Origin: Neisseriaceae bacterium
Lineage (GTDB): Bacteria > Pseudomonadota > Gammaproteobacteria > Burkholderiales > Neisseriaceae
Direction: 5' to 3'
DNA: 15,257 bases
Assembly (NCBI GenBank): GCA_030151665.1
Contig: JASLDB010000298.1
Coordinates: forward strand, 1-15,257
This document shows, piece by piece, positions 1-6,168 of the stretch. Under the pieces are notes generated by a model. That model had not been told where the DNA came from and did no database searches. It saw only the letters and a program-made list of their open reading frames with translations. Position numbers and translations under genes: made by a program. Positions within the stretch are counted from its first letter, which is position 1; the number at the start of each line of letters is the position of its first letter.

Positions 1-26
1 AGTATATCCACTCATGCCTATCTATG

Positions 27-55
27 CCCCCAAAACCATTTGGGGGTTTTATTTT
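27..55 (+). terminator. Intrinsic terminator of a gene left of the window
   Basis: An 8-bp perfect stem, CCCCCAAA paired with TTTGGGGG (27-34 with 39-46), has the loop ACCA and is followed by TTTTATTTT. The T-run is only on the + strand side, so it ends a rightward transcript that enters the window from the left. Nothing before position 27 can be assigned. Confidence 0.8.
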
Positions 56-223
56 GTCCAAACCACATCAAAAATCAACCACCCTAGCCTATTCTGGTTT
101 AATAAAACCCCACACTTTGCTACTTTCTACACTGTTGACGCCATCGGCTACACTTGATACATCAACAATACCCTTATTTTGAAAATGAATGTATATTTCC
201 CAATTGATCCTCACTGACCCCAA

Positions 224-253
224 TAAAAAAGCCCACTACTCAAGTAATAGGCC
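224..253 (-). terminator. Second (distal) terminator behind the pilin gene
   Basis: On the minus strand GCCTATTAC and GTAGTGGGC form a 9-bp stem with two G-U pairs and a TTGA loop (231-253), followed by TTTTTTATT. It lies directly after another hairpin, so the pilin transcript appears to have two terminators in tandem. Confidence 0.7.
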
Positions 254-254
254 A

Positions 255-281
255 GACAAAAGCCAGCTTTGGGGCTGGCTG
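255..281 (-). terminator. First (proximal) terminator behind the pilin gene
   Basis: AGCCAGC and GCTGGCT (261-267 with 274-280) form a 7-bp GC-rich stem around a six-base loop. On the minus strand it is followed by TTTTGT. It lies about 36 bp after the pilin stop codon. Confidence 0.7.
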
Positions 282-316
282 CAAAACTTTCCTAACCACC
301 TACATGATATTCATGA

Positions 317-823
317 TTAAAATGTACAATTACTGGGTAAGTGTTTAGTTTTAATACTTTTATCCAAGTTATTGACTATTCTACAAGTCCATACACCCTT
401 CTTTTTCCAAATATTCATCCAGGTGCCATCGGTGGATTTATGCGCTTTATTGCCCAAATAAGCTGTAAATCCTTGAGTTGGCATCGTCACAGTTGGATCA
501 TCATTGTATAAAACAATGCGTGAAATAAGATTTGAATTAATTTTACTACTATCTACTTCAACAGTTTTTCGTGTGCCCGTTGTTAACCCCAATGGGTACA
601 GATTTTTATTATTATCAACTGTGTATAAAACTGGGTCCAATCCTTGATAAAGAGAGTCGTCATACATTCTAGATGCAGCACTTAATTCACCATACAGTCT
701 TGTATATTGCGCCTTAATAATATAGTCGTTATAAACTGGAATAACGACTGCGGCAAGTACACCGATTATTGCAATAACAATCATTAATTCAATTAAAGTA
801 AAGCCTTTTTGTTTGGTTTTCAT
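317..823 (-). CDS. Type IV prepilin (major-pilin-like)
   Basis: This encodes a 168-residue prepilin that would be cleaved and N-methylated by the prepilin peptidase and assembled into a type IV pilus for adhesion, twitching and DNA uptake. The start at 823 gives a 7-residue leader, MKTKQKG, cleaved before Phe8. The canonical FTLIEL follows, with the conserved Glu5 of the mature protein, then a hydrophobic helix. An in-frame Met 15 codons upstream is rejected: it would lengthen the leader, and AGAGG lies about 7 nt before the 823 ATG. Cys147 (in WTC) and Cys166 (in LPSNC), close to the C-terminus, fit the disulfide-bounded D-region. The mature length of 161 residues suits a major pilin. The gene stands alone with its own promoter and tandem terminators. 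It may be pilE-like, but a paralogue cannot be excluded, so no symbol is given. Confidence 0.95.
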   Translation of the reverse strand: MKTKQKGFTLIELMIVIAIIGVLAAVVIPVYNDYIIKAQYTRLYGELSAASRMYDDSLYQGLDPVLYTVDNNKNLYPLGLTTGTRKTVEVDSSKINSNLISRIVLYNDDPTVTMPTQGFTAYLGNKAHKSTDGTWMNIWKKKGVWTCRIVNNLDKSIKTKHLPSNCTF

Positions 824-854
824 GGAATTCCTCTCATGCGTATGTTTATTTATA

Positions 855-883
855 TTTATATTTTTCATTTATTTTAATCTCAA
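855..883 (-). promoter_or_regulatory. Sigma-70 promoter of the pilin gene
   Basis: On the minus strand TTGAGA (883-878) and TATAAA (860-855) are separated by exactly 17 bp. The predicted start point near 848 gives a short leader of about 25 nt that contains the AGAGG ribosome site. I saw no sigma-54 type GG-N10-GC element upstream. Confidence 0.65.
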
Positions 884-1061
884 ATAAATGCTAGCCATTG
901 TTAATTAATCGTTTTTAATAAAACTTTAAAAAAACAACCATTAAATTGTGGCATTTTCATTAAGACAATAACCAATGAATCAAAAAGTCAGAAATTAGTT
1001 CCTAAGTCAGTTTTTTGAATATCCATGTGCCCACACAGTGGATGCTTATCAAACAGGCAAT

Positions 1062-1090
1062 AAAAAAGCCCATTGCAAATTGCAATGGGC
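1062..1090 (-). terminator. Terminator of the 1110-1583 lipoprotein gene
   Basis: A perfect 10-bp stem, GCCCATTGCA with TGCAATGGGC (1068-1077 with 1081-1090), has a 3-nt loop. On the minus strand it is followed by TTTTTTATT. It lies 20 bp after the stop codon. Confidence 0.85.
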
Positions 1091-1109
1091 AATTACTAAC
1101 GTAGATCAT

Positions 1110-1583
1110 TCAACGTTGCTGTAGATATTTTTTCTTGAAATCATCGCACATTTCTGTAAACACTTTCTGTGCACCTTCTATGGCTAATCTTTTTTGCTCT
1201 GGTGAATCAGCAAGTGGCATCTCATCCGAATAAATCATTCCAAAACTAAAATCAGTAAGCTGATTATACAATTGCATACTTTGCTGATCATGATCGCCCA
1301 TTGCCTGCACGCTCATATCTTGAATATATTTATCTAAAGAGGCTCTTGCCTCTTTTTCTGGTGTGCCAGCTTGTTTTTGCATCATAATTTCACCTGCTAG
1401 CACACTCCAGTCTTTACAAAACTGCTGGTCTCTGGCTGTAAACTCAAGATTGCCACTTGTCATACTGTTATTTTTTTGCAATCCACCTGATTCCTCTTTT
1501 TTAGCGGCATCTTCCATCCCACCTGAAACCACATCACACCCAAGTAATAGCAATACAATACTTAATGATAAATATTTTTTCAT
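1110..1583 (-). CDS. Small lipoprotein of unknown function
   Basis: The 157-residue product starts with a short signal peptide and a lipobox, LLLGC, with the lipidated Cys at residue 16. Asp at the +2 position is the residue that in E. coli favours retention in the inner membrane, so the location is uncertain. After a low-complexity linker (about 20-45), a helical domain contains two further cysteines, Cys56 (QFCKDW) and Cys146 (EMCDDF). These could form a disulfide closing the domain. I do not recognise a named family. The gene is monocistronic, with its own terminator, and lies between the pilin and another small secreted protein gene. The ATG has only a weak ribosome site upstream, but the signal peptide fixes the start. 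Confidence 0.85.
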   Translation of the reverse strand: MKKYLSLSIVLLLLGCDVVSGGMEDAAKKEESGGLQKNNSMTSGNLEFTARDQQFCKDWSVLAGEIMMQKQAGTPEKEARASLDKYIQDMSVQAMGDHDQQSMQLYNQLTDFSFGMIYSDEMPLADSPEQKRLAIEGAQKVFTEMCDDFKKKYLQQR

Positions 1584-1683
1584 TACAAACCAATAATTAA
1601 TATGTCATAACCAATTGTATCTTAATTAAGACCCAATGCTTTAATAAATATTGGTAATGCGGTCACCATCATGCTTCACCCAT

Positions 1684-1709
1684 CATAAAAGACTGCCTAA
1701 GCAGTCTTT
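1684..1709 (-). terminator. Terminator of the 1726-2088 gene
   Basis: AAAGACTGC and GCAGTCTTT (1688-1696 with 1701-1709) form a 9-bp stem with a 4-nt loop. On the minus strand the stem runs into TTTTATG. It lies 17 bp past the stop codon. Confidence 0.75.
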
Positions 1710-1725
1710 GTGTATTCAATGCAAA

Positions 1726-2088
1726 TTAGTTGCTACTACAATCTAAGTGGCCCCAACGGTTCTTGTAACAATACTTACCCAAGACACTGCTCCATACTCG
1801 ATTATTATAGTTGTTTGAGTTCACATTAATCTCAGTATGTGATGGCATCGGTTGTTTGGTTTCTCGTGCCACTTGTGCTTCTGTTTCTAATTGCTGTAAG
1901 CGGATAAGGTCCTGCACTTGGTCACATGCTGGGGTGCCATTTCGGTCACGCAATAACGAGCCTTGCTGATTACTACATGATCGTTGCGCCTTTTCAATCT
2001 CATAACTGTAATCACGAGTCATGGCATTGGTGGCCAATAATGTAGTGGTTAATACTGCTAAGCTGATCATGGTTTTCTTCATATTCAT
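1726..2088 (-). CDS. Secreted four-cysteine protein of unknown function
   Basis: The product is 120 residues with an N-terminal signal peptide: two lysines, a hydrophobic stretch of about 14 residues, and a likely signal peptidase I site around ATNAM (19-23). The predicted mature protein has four cysteines (38, 55, 107, 117), enough for two disulfides in the periplasm or outside the cell. The middle is Gln/Glu-rich and probably helical (about 57-80), followed by an Asn-rich stretch (88-96). The C-terminal motif KYCYKNRWGHLDC is distinctive. I do not recognise a family. Met3 is an alternative start two codons downstream; neither Met has a strong ribosome site. A good promoter and a terminator flank the gene, so it is a single-gene unit. 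Confidence 0.8.
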   Translation of the reverse strand: MNMKKTMISLAVLTTTLLATNAMTRDYSYEIEKAQRSCSNQQGSLLRDRNGTPACDQVQDLIRLQQLETEAQVARETKQPMPSHTEINVNSNNYNNRVWSSVLGKYCYKNRWGHLDCSSN

Positions 2089-2111
2089 ACCGTTCGTTGT
2101 GCATTTATTTA

Positions 2112-2140
2112 ATTATCAAACATAAACAACAATATATCAA
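2112..2140 (-). promoter_or_regulatory. Promoter of the 1726-2088 gene
   Basis: On the minus strand TTGATA (2140-2135) and GATAAT (2117-2112) are separated by 17 bp. The predicted start point is near 2105, which leaves a leader of about 17 nt. Confidence 0.55.
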
Positions 2141-2413
2141 TGAGATAAATAGATTAATGATTGCATTTATTCCCCATGACACATACACCGAATTAAGGAT
2201 GTTATATCGTTAATGGTGCTTATTTTTCATAAACGAATAACAAAAATACTGCTTAGCAAACAGGTGACTTGAAAACAATAAAGGCCACTATTTCTAGTTG
2301 CCTTGCTAATCTACTTTGCCCTCTTATCAAGGTTTGGGCGACATATTTACTTTTCTGTTGAAGCTAGGTTATTTTGTTCATTACACTTTGAACAACCCAT
2401 ATCAATCACCCAT
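2141..2413. other. AT-rich intergenic stretch, nothing recognised
   Basis: No convincing gene, RNA or repeat is visible between the promoter at 2112-2140 and the terminator at 2414. A short rightward open frame at 2303-2488 lacks a ribosome site, runs across the neighbouring terminator and has no family-like features, so it is not called. Confidence 0.5.
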
Positions 2414-2438
2414 AAAAAAGCCCACCTATTTGGTAAGC
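2414..2438 (-). terminator. Terminator of the membrane protein gene
   Basis: On the minus strand GCTTACC and GGTGGGC pair over 7 bp, with two G-U pairs and a 5-nt loop (2420-2438). TTTTTTATGGG follows. It lies 16 bp after the stop codon at 2454. Confidence 0.65.
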
Positions 2439-2453
2439 ATATTTTTAGAGAGA

Positions 2454-3011
2454 TTATTTGCTTTTGTATAATGCGTGTAAACGAATGATTATTGGTATAA
2501 ATATAAAGATAAATAAAATTAAGACATTTACTAGAAATAAAGATACTAAATCATCACTACTTAAACTGTATAGCTTATCCAAACCTATACTTTTTTGCAA
2601 TGAGTAATCAATACTGTCAACATAAATAAAATAAGACAACCATGGGAAAAAACAAAATGCAGGAATACCTAAAAGATAACCGTATTTTCTATATATAAAA
2701 TCACTTCTATCTCTAATTATATCCATGTACCTTTTTAGGGATCTGCTATTTTTCATCACTAATTCAAAATATCTTGAGTAATACCTCTTTGAACTACAAT
2801 AAAACTGCCAAAAAAATAGAATACAAAACAACCCAAAAATAAGACAACTTATACTTTGAATAGAGCCAATATCATTATTACTATTGATACTTAGGAAATA
2901 ATCCTCAAACCAACATGTACCAGCAACCAACATCCAAAAAACGACAAAAAAATAAAAACCGTATAAAACACATTTATATATTGCTAGCAAGCCCATTGTA
3001 AAGAGATTCAT
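2454..3011 (-). CDS. Four-helix membrane protein of unknown function
   Basis: The product is 185 residues and strongly hydrophobic, with four probable membrane helices near residues 14-33, 50-70, 110-129 and 157-177. Between helices 2 and 3 is a basic, aromatic cytoplasmic-type segment (about 71-108, including SSKRYYSRYFE and RSLKRYMDIIRDR). The protein ends in a basic tail, LHALYKSK. I do not recognise a family. The gene is visibly more AT-rich than serS or gpmI and uses many Ile/Phe/Asn AT-type codons, which suggests acquisition or weak selection. No good ribosome site precedes the ATG at 3011; Met6 is an alternative start. It has its own terminator, and a terminator-like hairpin lies just upstream. 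Confidence 0.75.
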   Translation of the reverse strand: MNLFTMGLLAIYKCVLYGFYFFVVFWMLVAGTCWFEDYFLSINSNNDIGSIQSISCLIFGLFCILFFWQFYCSSKRYYSRYFELVMKNSRSLKRYMDIIRDRSDFIYRKYGYLLGIPAFCFFPWLSYFIYVDSIDYSLQKSIGLDKLYSLSSDDLVSLFLVNVLILFIFIFIPIIIRLHALYKSK

Positions 3012-3049
3012 TTTAATCTTTTTGCCGTTGTGTATATTAAAGATATAAT

Positions 3050-3079
3050 AAAAAAGCAGTGCTTAGTTACAAGCTCTGC
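3050..3079 (-). terminator. Terminator-like hairpin upstream of the membrane protein gene
   Basis: On the minus strand GCAGAGCTT and AAGCACTGC pair as 4 + 4 bp around one A-A mismatch (3056-3064 with 3071-3079), followed by TTTTTTATT. No leftward gene lies immediately upstream. It may end a transcript from the decayed integrase region, act as a leader attenuator for the 2454-3011 gene, or be a remnant. A possible promoter (TTGTAA, 16 bp, TATTAT) overlaps it. Confidence 0.45.
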
Positions 3080-3189
3080 CAAATACAGCAAAATCTTATC
3101 ACAAGCGCCACACTTTAAAAAGCAACATTTTGTTTTAAAACAATTTATCAAACAAGATAGCCAATAACCCCACCCCTACCATAAACAGC

Positions 3190-3632
3190 TTATTGACTTG
3201 GCCAACGACCAACAGATACCTTGAAAATTAAAGTAAACCATGTCCAAGACAGAGTATATCAATTACCCAAAATAAAACAAAAGCAAAGCTAAGATGCACA
3301 ATAACTGGTAAACTAGAAGAGATTATTAACCGCAGAATGTCCTACCTAATACCAATGTGCATTTATTTTGCAAATCAACTGGAGAAGCATTAACGACTGG
3401 TGCGCTAAACCAGTAATTTGCAAAGATAAGGAAAAAAGCCATCAACAATAATCCAGACCTAAAAGATGAGTTAGCAGTTTGTTAATTGAGAGACCTGCAT
3501 ACTAAGTTTGGTACCGATGCTTTTTTGAACGCGGACTGCATTGAAGCTGCCCAAAGGCAGCTTGGTCACACCTCATCAAAAATGACGGAACGGTACATTC
3601 GTAAAGACAAAGTTTTAACGCCATTGGATTGA
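3190..3632 (+). pseudogene. Decayed tyrosine recombinase (phage integrase), C-terminal half
   Basis: This is a relic of the catalytic domain of a phage-type integrase. Reading with frameshifts gives LLT/GQRPTDTLKIK (3190-3232), then ITQNKTKAKL (3262-3291) and ITGKLEEIINRR (3301-3336), then LTTGALNQ (3390-3413). Finally RDLHTKFGTDA is followed by AAQRQLGHTSSKMTERYIR, ending at a TGA at 3630-3632. The parts come in the normal order of the family: the TGQR box with the first catalytic Arg, the KT strand, the RDLR box, the LGH box, and the catalytic Tyr (TAC at 3594-3596). Damage is clear: TAA codons at 3414 and 3483, at least three frame changes (near 3199, 3255 and 3340), and His (3498-3500) where the RDLR box needs the second catalytic Arg. 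No N-terminal domain was recognised upstream. It cannot be active. Confidence 0.85.
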
Positions 3633-3663
3633 ATTGCGGAAATTCTTTGTAAATTGCGGAAAT
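3632..3663 (+). repeat. Two direct copies of AATTGCGGAAAT
   Basis: A 12-bp word occurs at 3632-3643 and again at 3652-3663, a 20-bp period, immediately after the integrase stop codon. The frame stays open past that TGA and reads IAEILCKLRKY. The repeat may therefore be the eroded end of the integrase gene rather than an attachment site. Confidence 0.6.
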
Positions 3664-3732
3664 ATTGTTTTTATATTTTATTATTACCACTTAATTACAA
3701 TAGTAAATTAAACTTTTTTAGAAAAATATGAT

Positions 3733-5034
3733 ATGTTAGACATTCAATTACTTCGCAACGATGTCAATGCCGTTGCAACACGACTGGCAGCGCGTGGCTA
3801 TGCATTTGATAGCCAACGCTTTGAAAACTTAGAAAATGCCCGAAAATCTTTGCAAGTCCAAACACAAGAGTTGCAAGCAGAACGCAATCAAGTGTCCAAA
3901 CAAATTGGCGTTTTGAAAAGCAAAGGTGAGGACGCTAGCGAAGTGATGGCATCAGTTGGTCAATTGGGCGCTAAACTAAAAGAAGTTGAAGCACAATTTG
4001 AAACCATCCAAGCTGAGCTTGATCAATGGCTTCTAGAAATACCCAATTTACCCAATGCCACTGTCCCAGTAGGCAAAGACGAAAGTGAAAATGTTGAGGT
4101 TCGCAAAGTTGGTACACCTCGATTATTTGATTTTGAAGTCAAAGATCATGTTGATGTAGGTGCCAATTTGGGCTTGGATTTTGAATTGGGCGCAGCACTT
4201 TCTGGTTCACGCTTTACCGTTTTACGTGGCCAAATGGCGTTATTGCATCGTGCAATCGCTCAATTTATGCTCAATACCCATACTGTGCAACATGGCTATA
4301 CTGAGCATTACACACCTTATATCGTTAATCCCAATATCTTGTATGGCACAGGTCAATTGCCTAAATTTGCAGAAGACATGTACAAAGTGACCTCTGGTGC
4401 ACCAGAAGAAGCTGGTAATGATAAAGAGCAATATTTAATTTCAACAGCTGAAATTACGCTCACCAATACTGTACGTGATAGCATTTTAAAAGAAAGTGAT
4501 TTGCCAATCAAAATGACGGCACATTCACCTTGTTTCCGCTCTGAAGCTGGCTCATATGGTAAAGATACTCGTGGCTTTATCCGCCAACACCAATTTGACA
4601 AAGTAGAAATGGTTCAAATTGTCCAACCTGAAAAATCTTATGATGCACTAGAAGAAATGGTTTCTCATGCAGAAAACATTTTAAAGGCCTTAGGTTTGCC
4701 TTATCGTGTCATTACATTATGCACAGGTGATATGGGTTTTAGCGCTGCTAAAACTTATGACTTAGAAGTGTGGGTGCCTGCACAAAATACTTACCGTGAG
4801 ATTTCAAGCTGCTCTAACTGTGAGGATTTCCAAGCCCGTCGTATGAAAGCACGCTTTAAAAACGAACAAGGCAAAAATCAATTAGTGCACACATTAAATG
4901 GTTCTGGTTTGGCTGTTGGCCGCACTTTGGTAGCAATTTTAGAAAATTATCAACAAGCAGATGGCAGTGTTATTGTACCTGAAGTGTTGCGCCCATTAAT
5001 GGGTGGTTTAGATAAACTAGCACCACAAGTATAA
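3733..5034 (+). CDS. serS: Serine--tRNA ligase
   Basis: This cytoplasmic class II aminoacyl-tRNA synthetase charges tRNA-Ser (and tRNA-Sec where present) with serine, using ATP. The 433-residue length is normal. Residues about 25-110 form the antiparallel coiled-coil arm that binds the long variable arm of tRNA-Ser. The catalytic domain shows TGQLPKF, the TAE serine-binding motif in LISTAEITLTNT, motif 2 at FRSEAGSYGKDTRG (Arg269), and motif 3 at NGSGLAVGRTL (Arg397). The start MLDIQLLR matches the family N-terminus. The ATG is unusual: no Shine-Dalgarno is evident, and an out-of-frame ATG at 3728 opens a three-codon frame ending just after the serS start. The gene is flanked by the integrase relic upstream and a strong terminator downstream, so it is a single-gene unit. 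Confidence 0.98.
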   Translation: MLDIQLLRNDVNAVATRLAARGYAFDSQRFENLENARKSLQVQTQELQAERNQVSKQIGVLKSKGEDASEVMASVGQLGAKLKEVEAQFETIQAELDQWLLEIPNLPNATVPVGKDESENVEVRKVGTPRLFDFEVKDHVDVGANLGLDFELGAALSGSRFTVLRGQMALLHRAIAQFMLNTHTVQHGYTEHYTPYIVNPNILYGTGQLPKFAEDMYKVTSGAPEEAGNDKEQYLISTAEITLTNTVRDSILKESDLPIKMTAHSPCFRSEAGSYGKDTRGFIRQHQFDKVEMVQIVQPEKSYDALEEMVSHAENILKALGLPYRVITLCTGDMGFSAAKTYDLEVWVPAQNTYREISSCSNCEDFQARRMKARFKNEQGKNQLVHTLNGSGLAVGRTLVAILENYQQADGSVIVPEVLRPLMGGLDKLAPQV

Positions 5035-5052
5035 ATAGTAGCCATTTTAAAA

Positions 5053-5078
5053 GCCATGGTTTTAACCATGGCTTTTTT
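5053..5078 (+). terminator. Terminator of serS
   Basis: GCCATGGTT and AACCATGGC (5053-5061 with 5064-5072) form a 9-bp perfect stem with a TT loop, followed by TTTTTT. Flanking A/T bases extend the stem. It lies 18 bp after the stop codon. Confidence 0.9.
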
Positions 5079-5279
5079 CAATTTTTATAAATTAGTGGAT
5101 TTATTGGGTCTTTTCTCAATGCCTTTTAATCAAAAATCACCATATAAGCCAAAACATTATTGAAAATTTTCAATGAACCTAATGATAACAAGTCAATATC
5201 GCTAATGCTTATTAATATATTGAACTTTTTCAGATAAATATACTGGCCCATTCCTTTTTCAAGTGACATATCAATCCCA

Positions 5280-5304
5280 TAAAAAAAGCAGACCTCTCAA
5301 TCTG
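5280..5304 (-). terminator. Terminator of the NlpE-like lipoprotein gene
   Basis: On the minus strand GCAGATT and GGTCTGC pair over 7 bp, with two G-U pairs and a GAGA loop (5287-5304). TTTTTTTATGGG follows. It lies about 22 bp after the stop codon. Confidence 0.75.
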
Positions 5305-5326
5305 CCTTCAGTATGGTCTTGAACAA

Positions 5327-5848
5327 CTAGTCCAACTCTTTAATCAATTCGGGATTGCCTTGAATTTGTGTGTATTTATTTTTACCTTCTGGATTCTCGC
5401 CCAGATACACCACAACATTTTCACCCACAAAAAATTGTACATTTTTAGCTTCGGAACCCAACGCAATACGCGTACCATCAGGCAGCCATTTGTATTCACC
5501 TGCATATTTGAAGCTTTCTTCTTTCCCATCTTTATTGCGTTTGCCTTCAAATTCATACTGGTTTTTTTCATGTAAATTCAGGCTGGCAGTTAAACCAGAG
5601 CTTTGAATCAAGTACACACCAACGGTGTCCAAGCTATTTTCAGCATTGTGTCCATCAGATCCTTCTTCCACCATCACAGCACTGGATTCATTAAAACAAT
5701 TGGCATCCGTTGTTGACGCACCTGACTTATCAATACAGCTAGCATCCGATGTAGATGCACTTTCATCGGCATGAGGTGCATTATTATCAGTGTTACCACA
5801 AGCTGCCAAACCAAAACTTAACAGAACCACGAATAGCCATTTTTTCAT
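5327..5848 (-). CDS. NlpE-like outer-membrane lipoprotein
   Basis: The 173-residue product has a signal peptide and lipobox, GLAAC, with the lipidated Cys at 17. Gly at +2 is compatible with outer-membrane sorting. A Ser/Asp/Glu-rich linker (18-70) contains a 13-residue tandem repeat carrying one Cys per copy (38 and 51). The C-terminal domain resembles the N-terminal beta-barrel of NlpE, the E. coli surface-sensing and copper-tolerance lipoprotein: GVYL near its start, then YKWLPDGTRIAL and FFVGENVVVYLG. Copper or envelope-stress function is inference only. The start at 5848 is chosen because AAGGG lies 7 nt upstream and the signal peptide begins there; an in-frame Met 8 codons earlier is less likely. 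In E. coli nlpE follows yaeQ-arfB. Here those genes lie upstream on the same strand, with one opposing gene between. Confidence 0.85.
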   Translation of the reverse strand: MKKWLFVVLLSFGLAACGNTDNNAPHADESASTSDASCIDKSGASTTDANCFNESSAVMVEEGSDGHNAENSLDTVGVYLIQSSGLTASLNLHEKNQYEFEGKRNKDGKEESFKYAGEYKWLPDGTRIALGSEAKNVQFFVGENVVVYLGENPEGKNKYTQIQGNPELIKELD

Positions 5849-5874
5849 TTTGTACCCTTGATTGATGTTCAAAT

Positions 5875-5902
5875 AGATTACTAAACAAACAGTTTAAAGC
5901 AA
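5875..5902 (-). promoter_or_regulatory. Candidate proximal promoter of the NlpE-like gene
   Basis: On the minus strand TTGCTT (5902-5897) and TAATCT (5880-5875) are separated by 16 bp. The predicted leader is about 20 nt. The match is moderate, so this is a candidate only; the FNR-type promoter further upstream is an alternative. Confidence 0.35.
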
Positions 5903-5937
5903 AACGCTTATCTTTATTGCCATACTAACATTCTTTT

Positions 5938-6145
5938 TCATTTCATTCGATCCAACAGAAAGTTAGCACAACACAATAGGATTTCATTGATTAGGCAAAT
6001 ATACCTGATGACACCAATGACATTTTCTAACATTACTTATGGCAAAACACCATTTCAAACCAGTTTGTGTTAAACAAATCATTCATCATCCAAATAACTT
6101 AACAATAACCATTGTGCTTCTCTTCCTAATACTCAAAAAGAGCAC
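5938..6145 (-). other. Leader region with three overlapping very short ORFs
   Basis: Three tiny leftward frames follow one another with stop/start overlaps. The first is GTG at 6145 to the stop at 6086 (19 codons). The second is ATG at 6089 to 6033 (18 codons), overlapping the first in ATGA. The third is ATG at 6033 to 5938 (31 codons), overlapping the second in TAATG. The first has AAAGGCGGAG five bases before its GTG, the best ribosome site in the region. They lie just downstream of the FNR-type promoter at 6169-6210. None resembles a known peptide, so a coincidence or a decayed gene is quite possible. The rest of the gap 5849-6353 holds only promoters. Confidence 0.2.
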
Positions 6146-6168
6146 TTTTTCTCCGCCTTTAAATATGG

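Noticed and set aside
1..12. TATCCA at the left edge resembling a tRNA 3' end
   Set aside because: Too little sequence is present, and the implied acceptor arm would be unusually AT-rich, so it cannot be told from chance.
1021..1043. Hairpin ATCCATGTG / CACAGTGGAT with one bulge
   Set aside because: The stem is short and bulged, has no T-run on either side, and lies beyond the lipoprotein terminator; it is probably chance.
1363..1596. Rightward open frame
   Set aside because: It is antisense to the 1110-1583 lipoprotein gene, which has a clear signal peptide, lipobox and terminator.
2303..2488. Rightward open frame of 61 codons
   Set aside because: No ribosome site and no family-like features; it crosses the terminator and end of the 2454-3011 gene.
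3502..3690. Leftward open frame of 62 codons
   Set aside because: It is the complement of the integrase relic, whose + strand reading has clear family motifs.
5159..5174. 16-bp palindrome ATTGAAAATTTTCAAT
   Set aside because: It is almost wholly A/T, where such palindromes are common, and is not positioned at a recognisable promoter.
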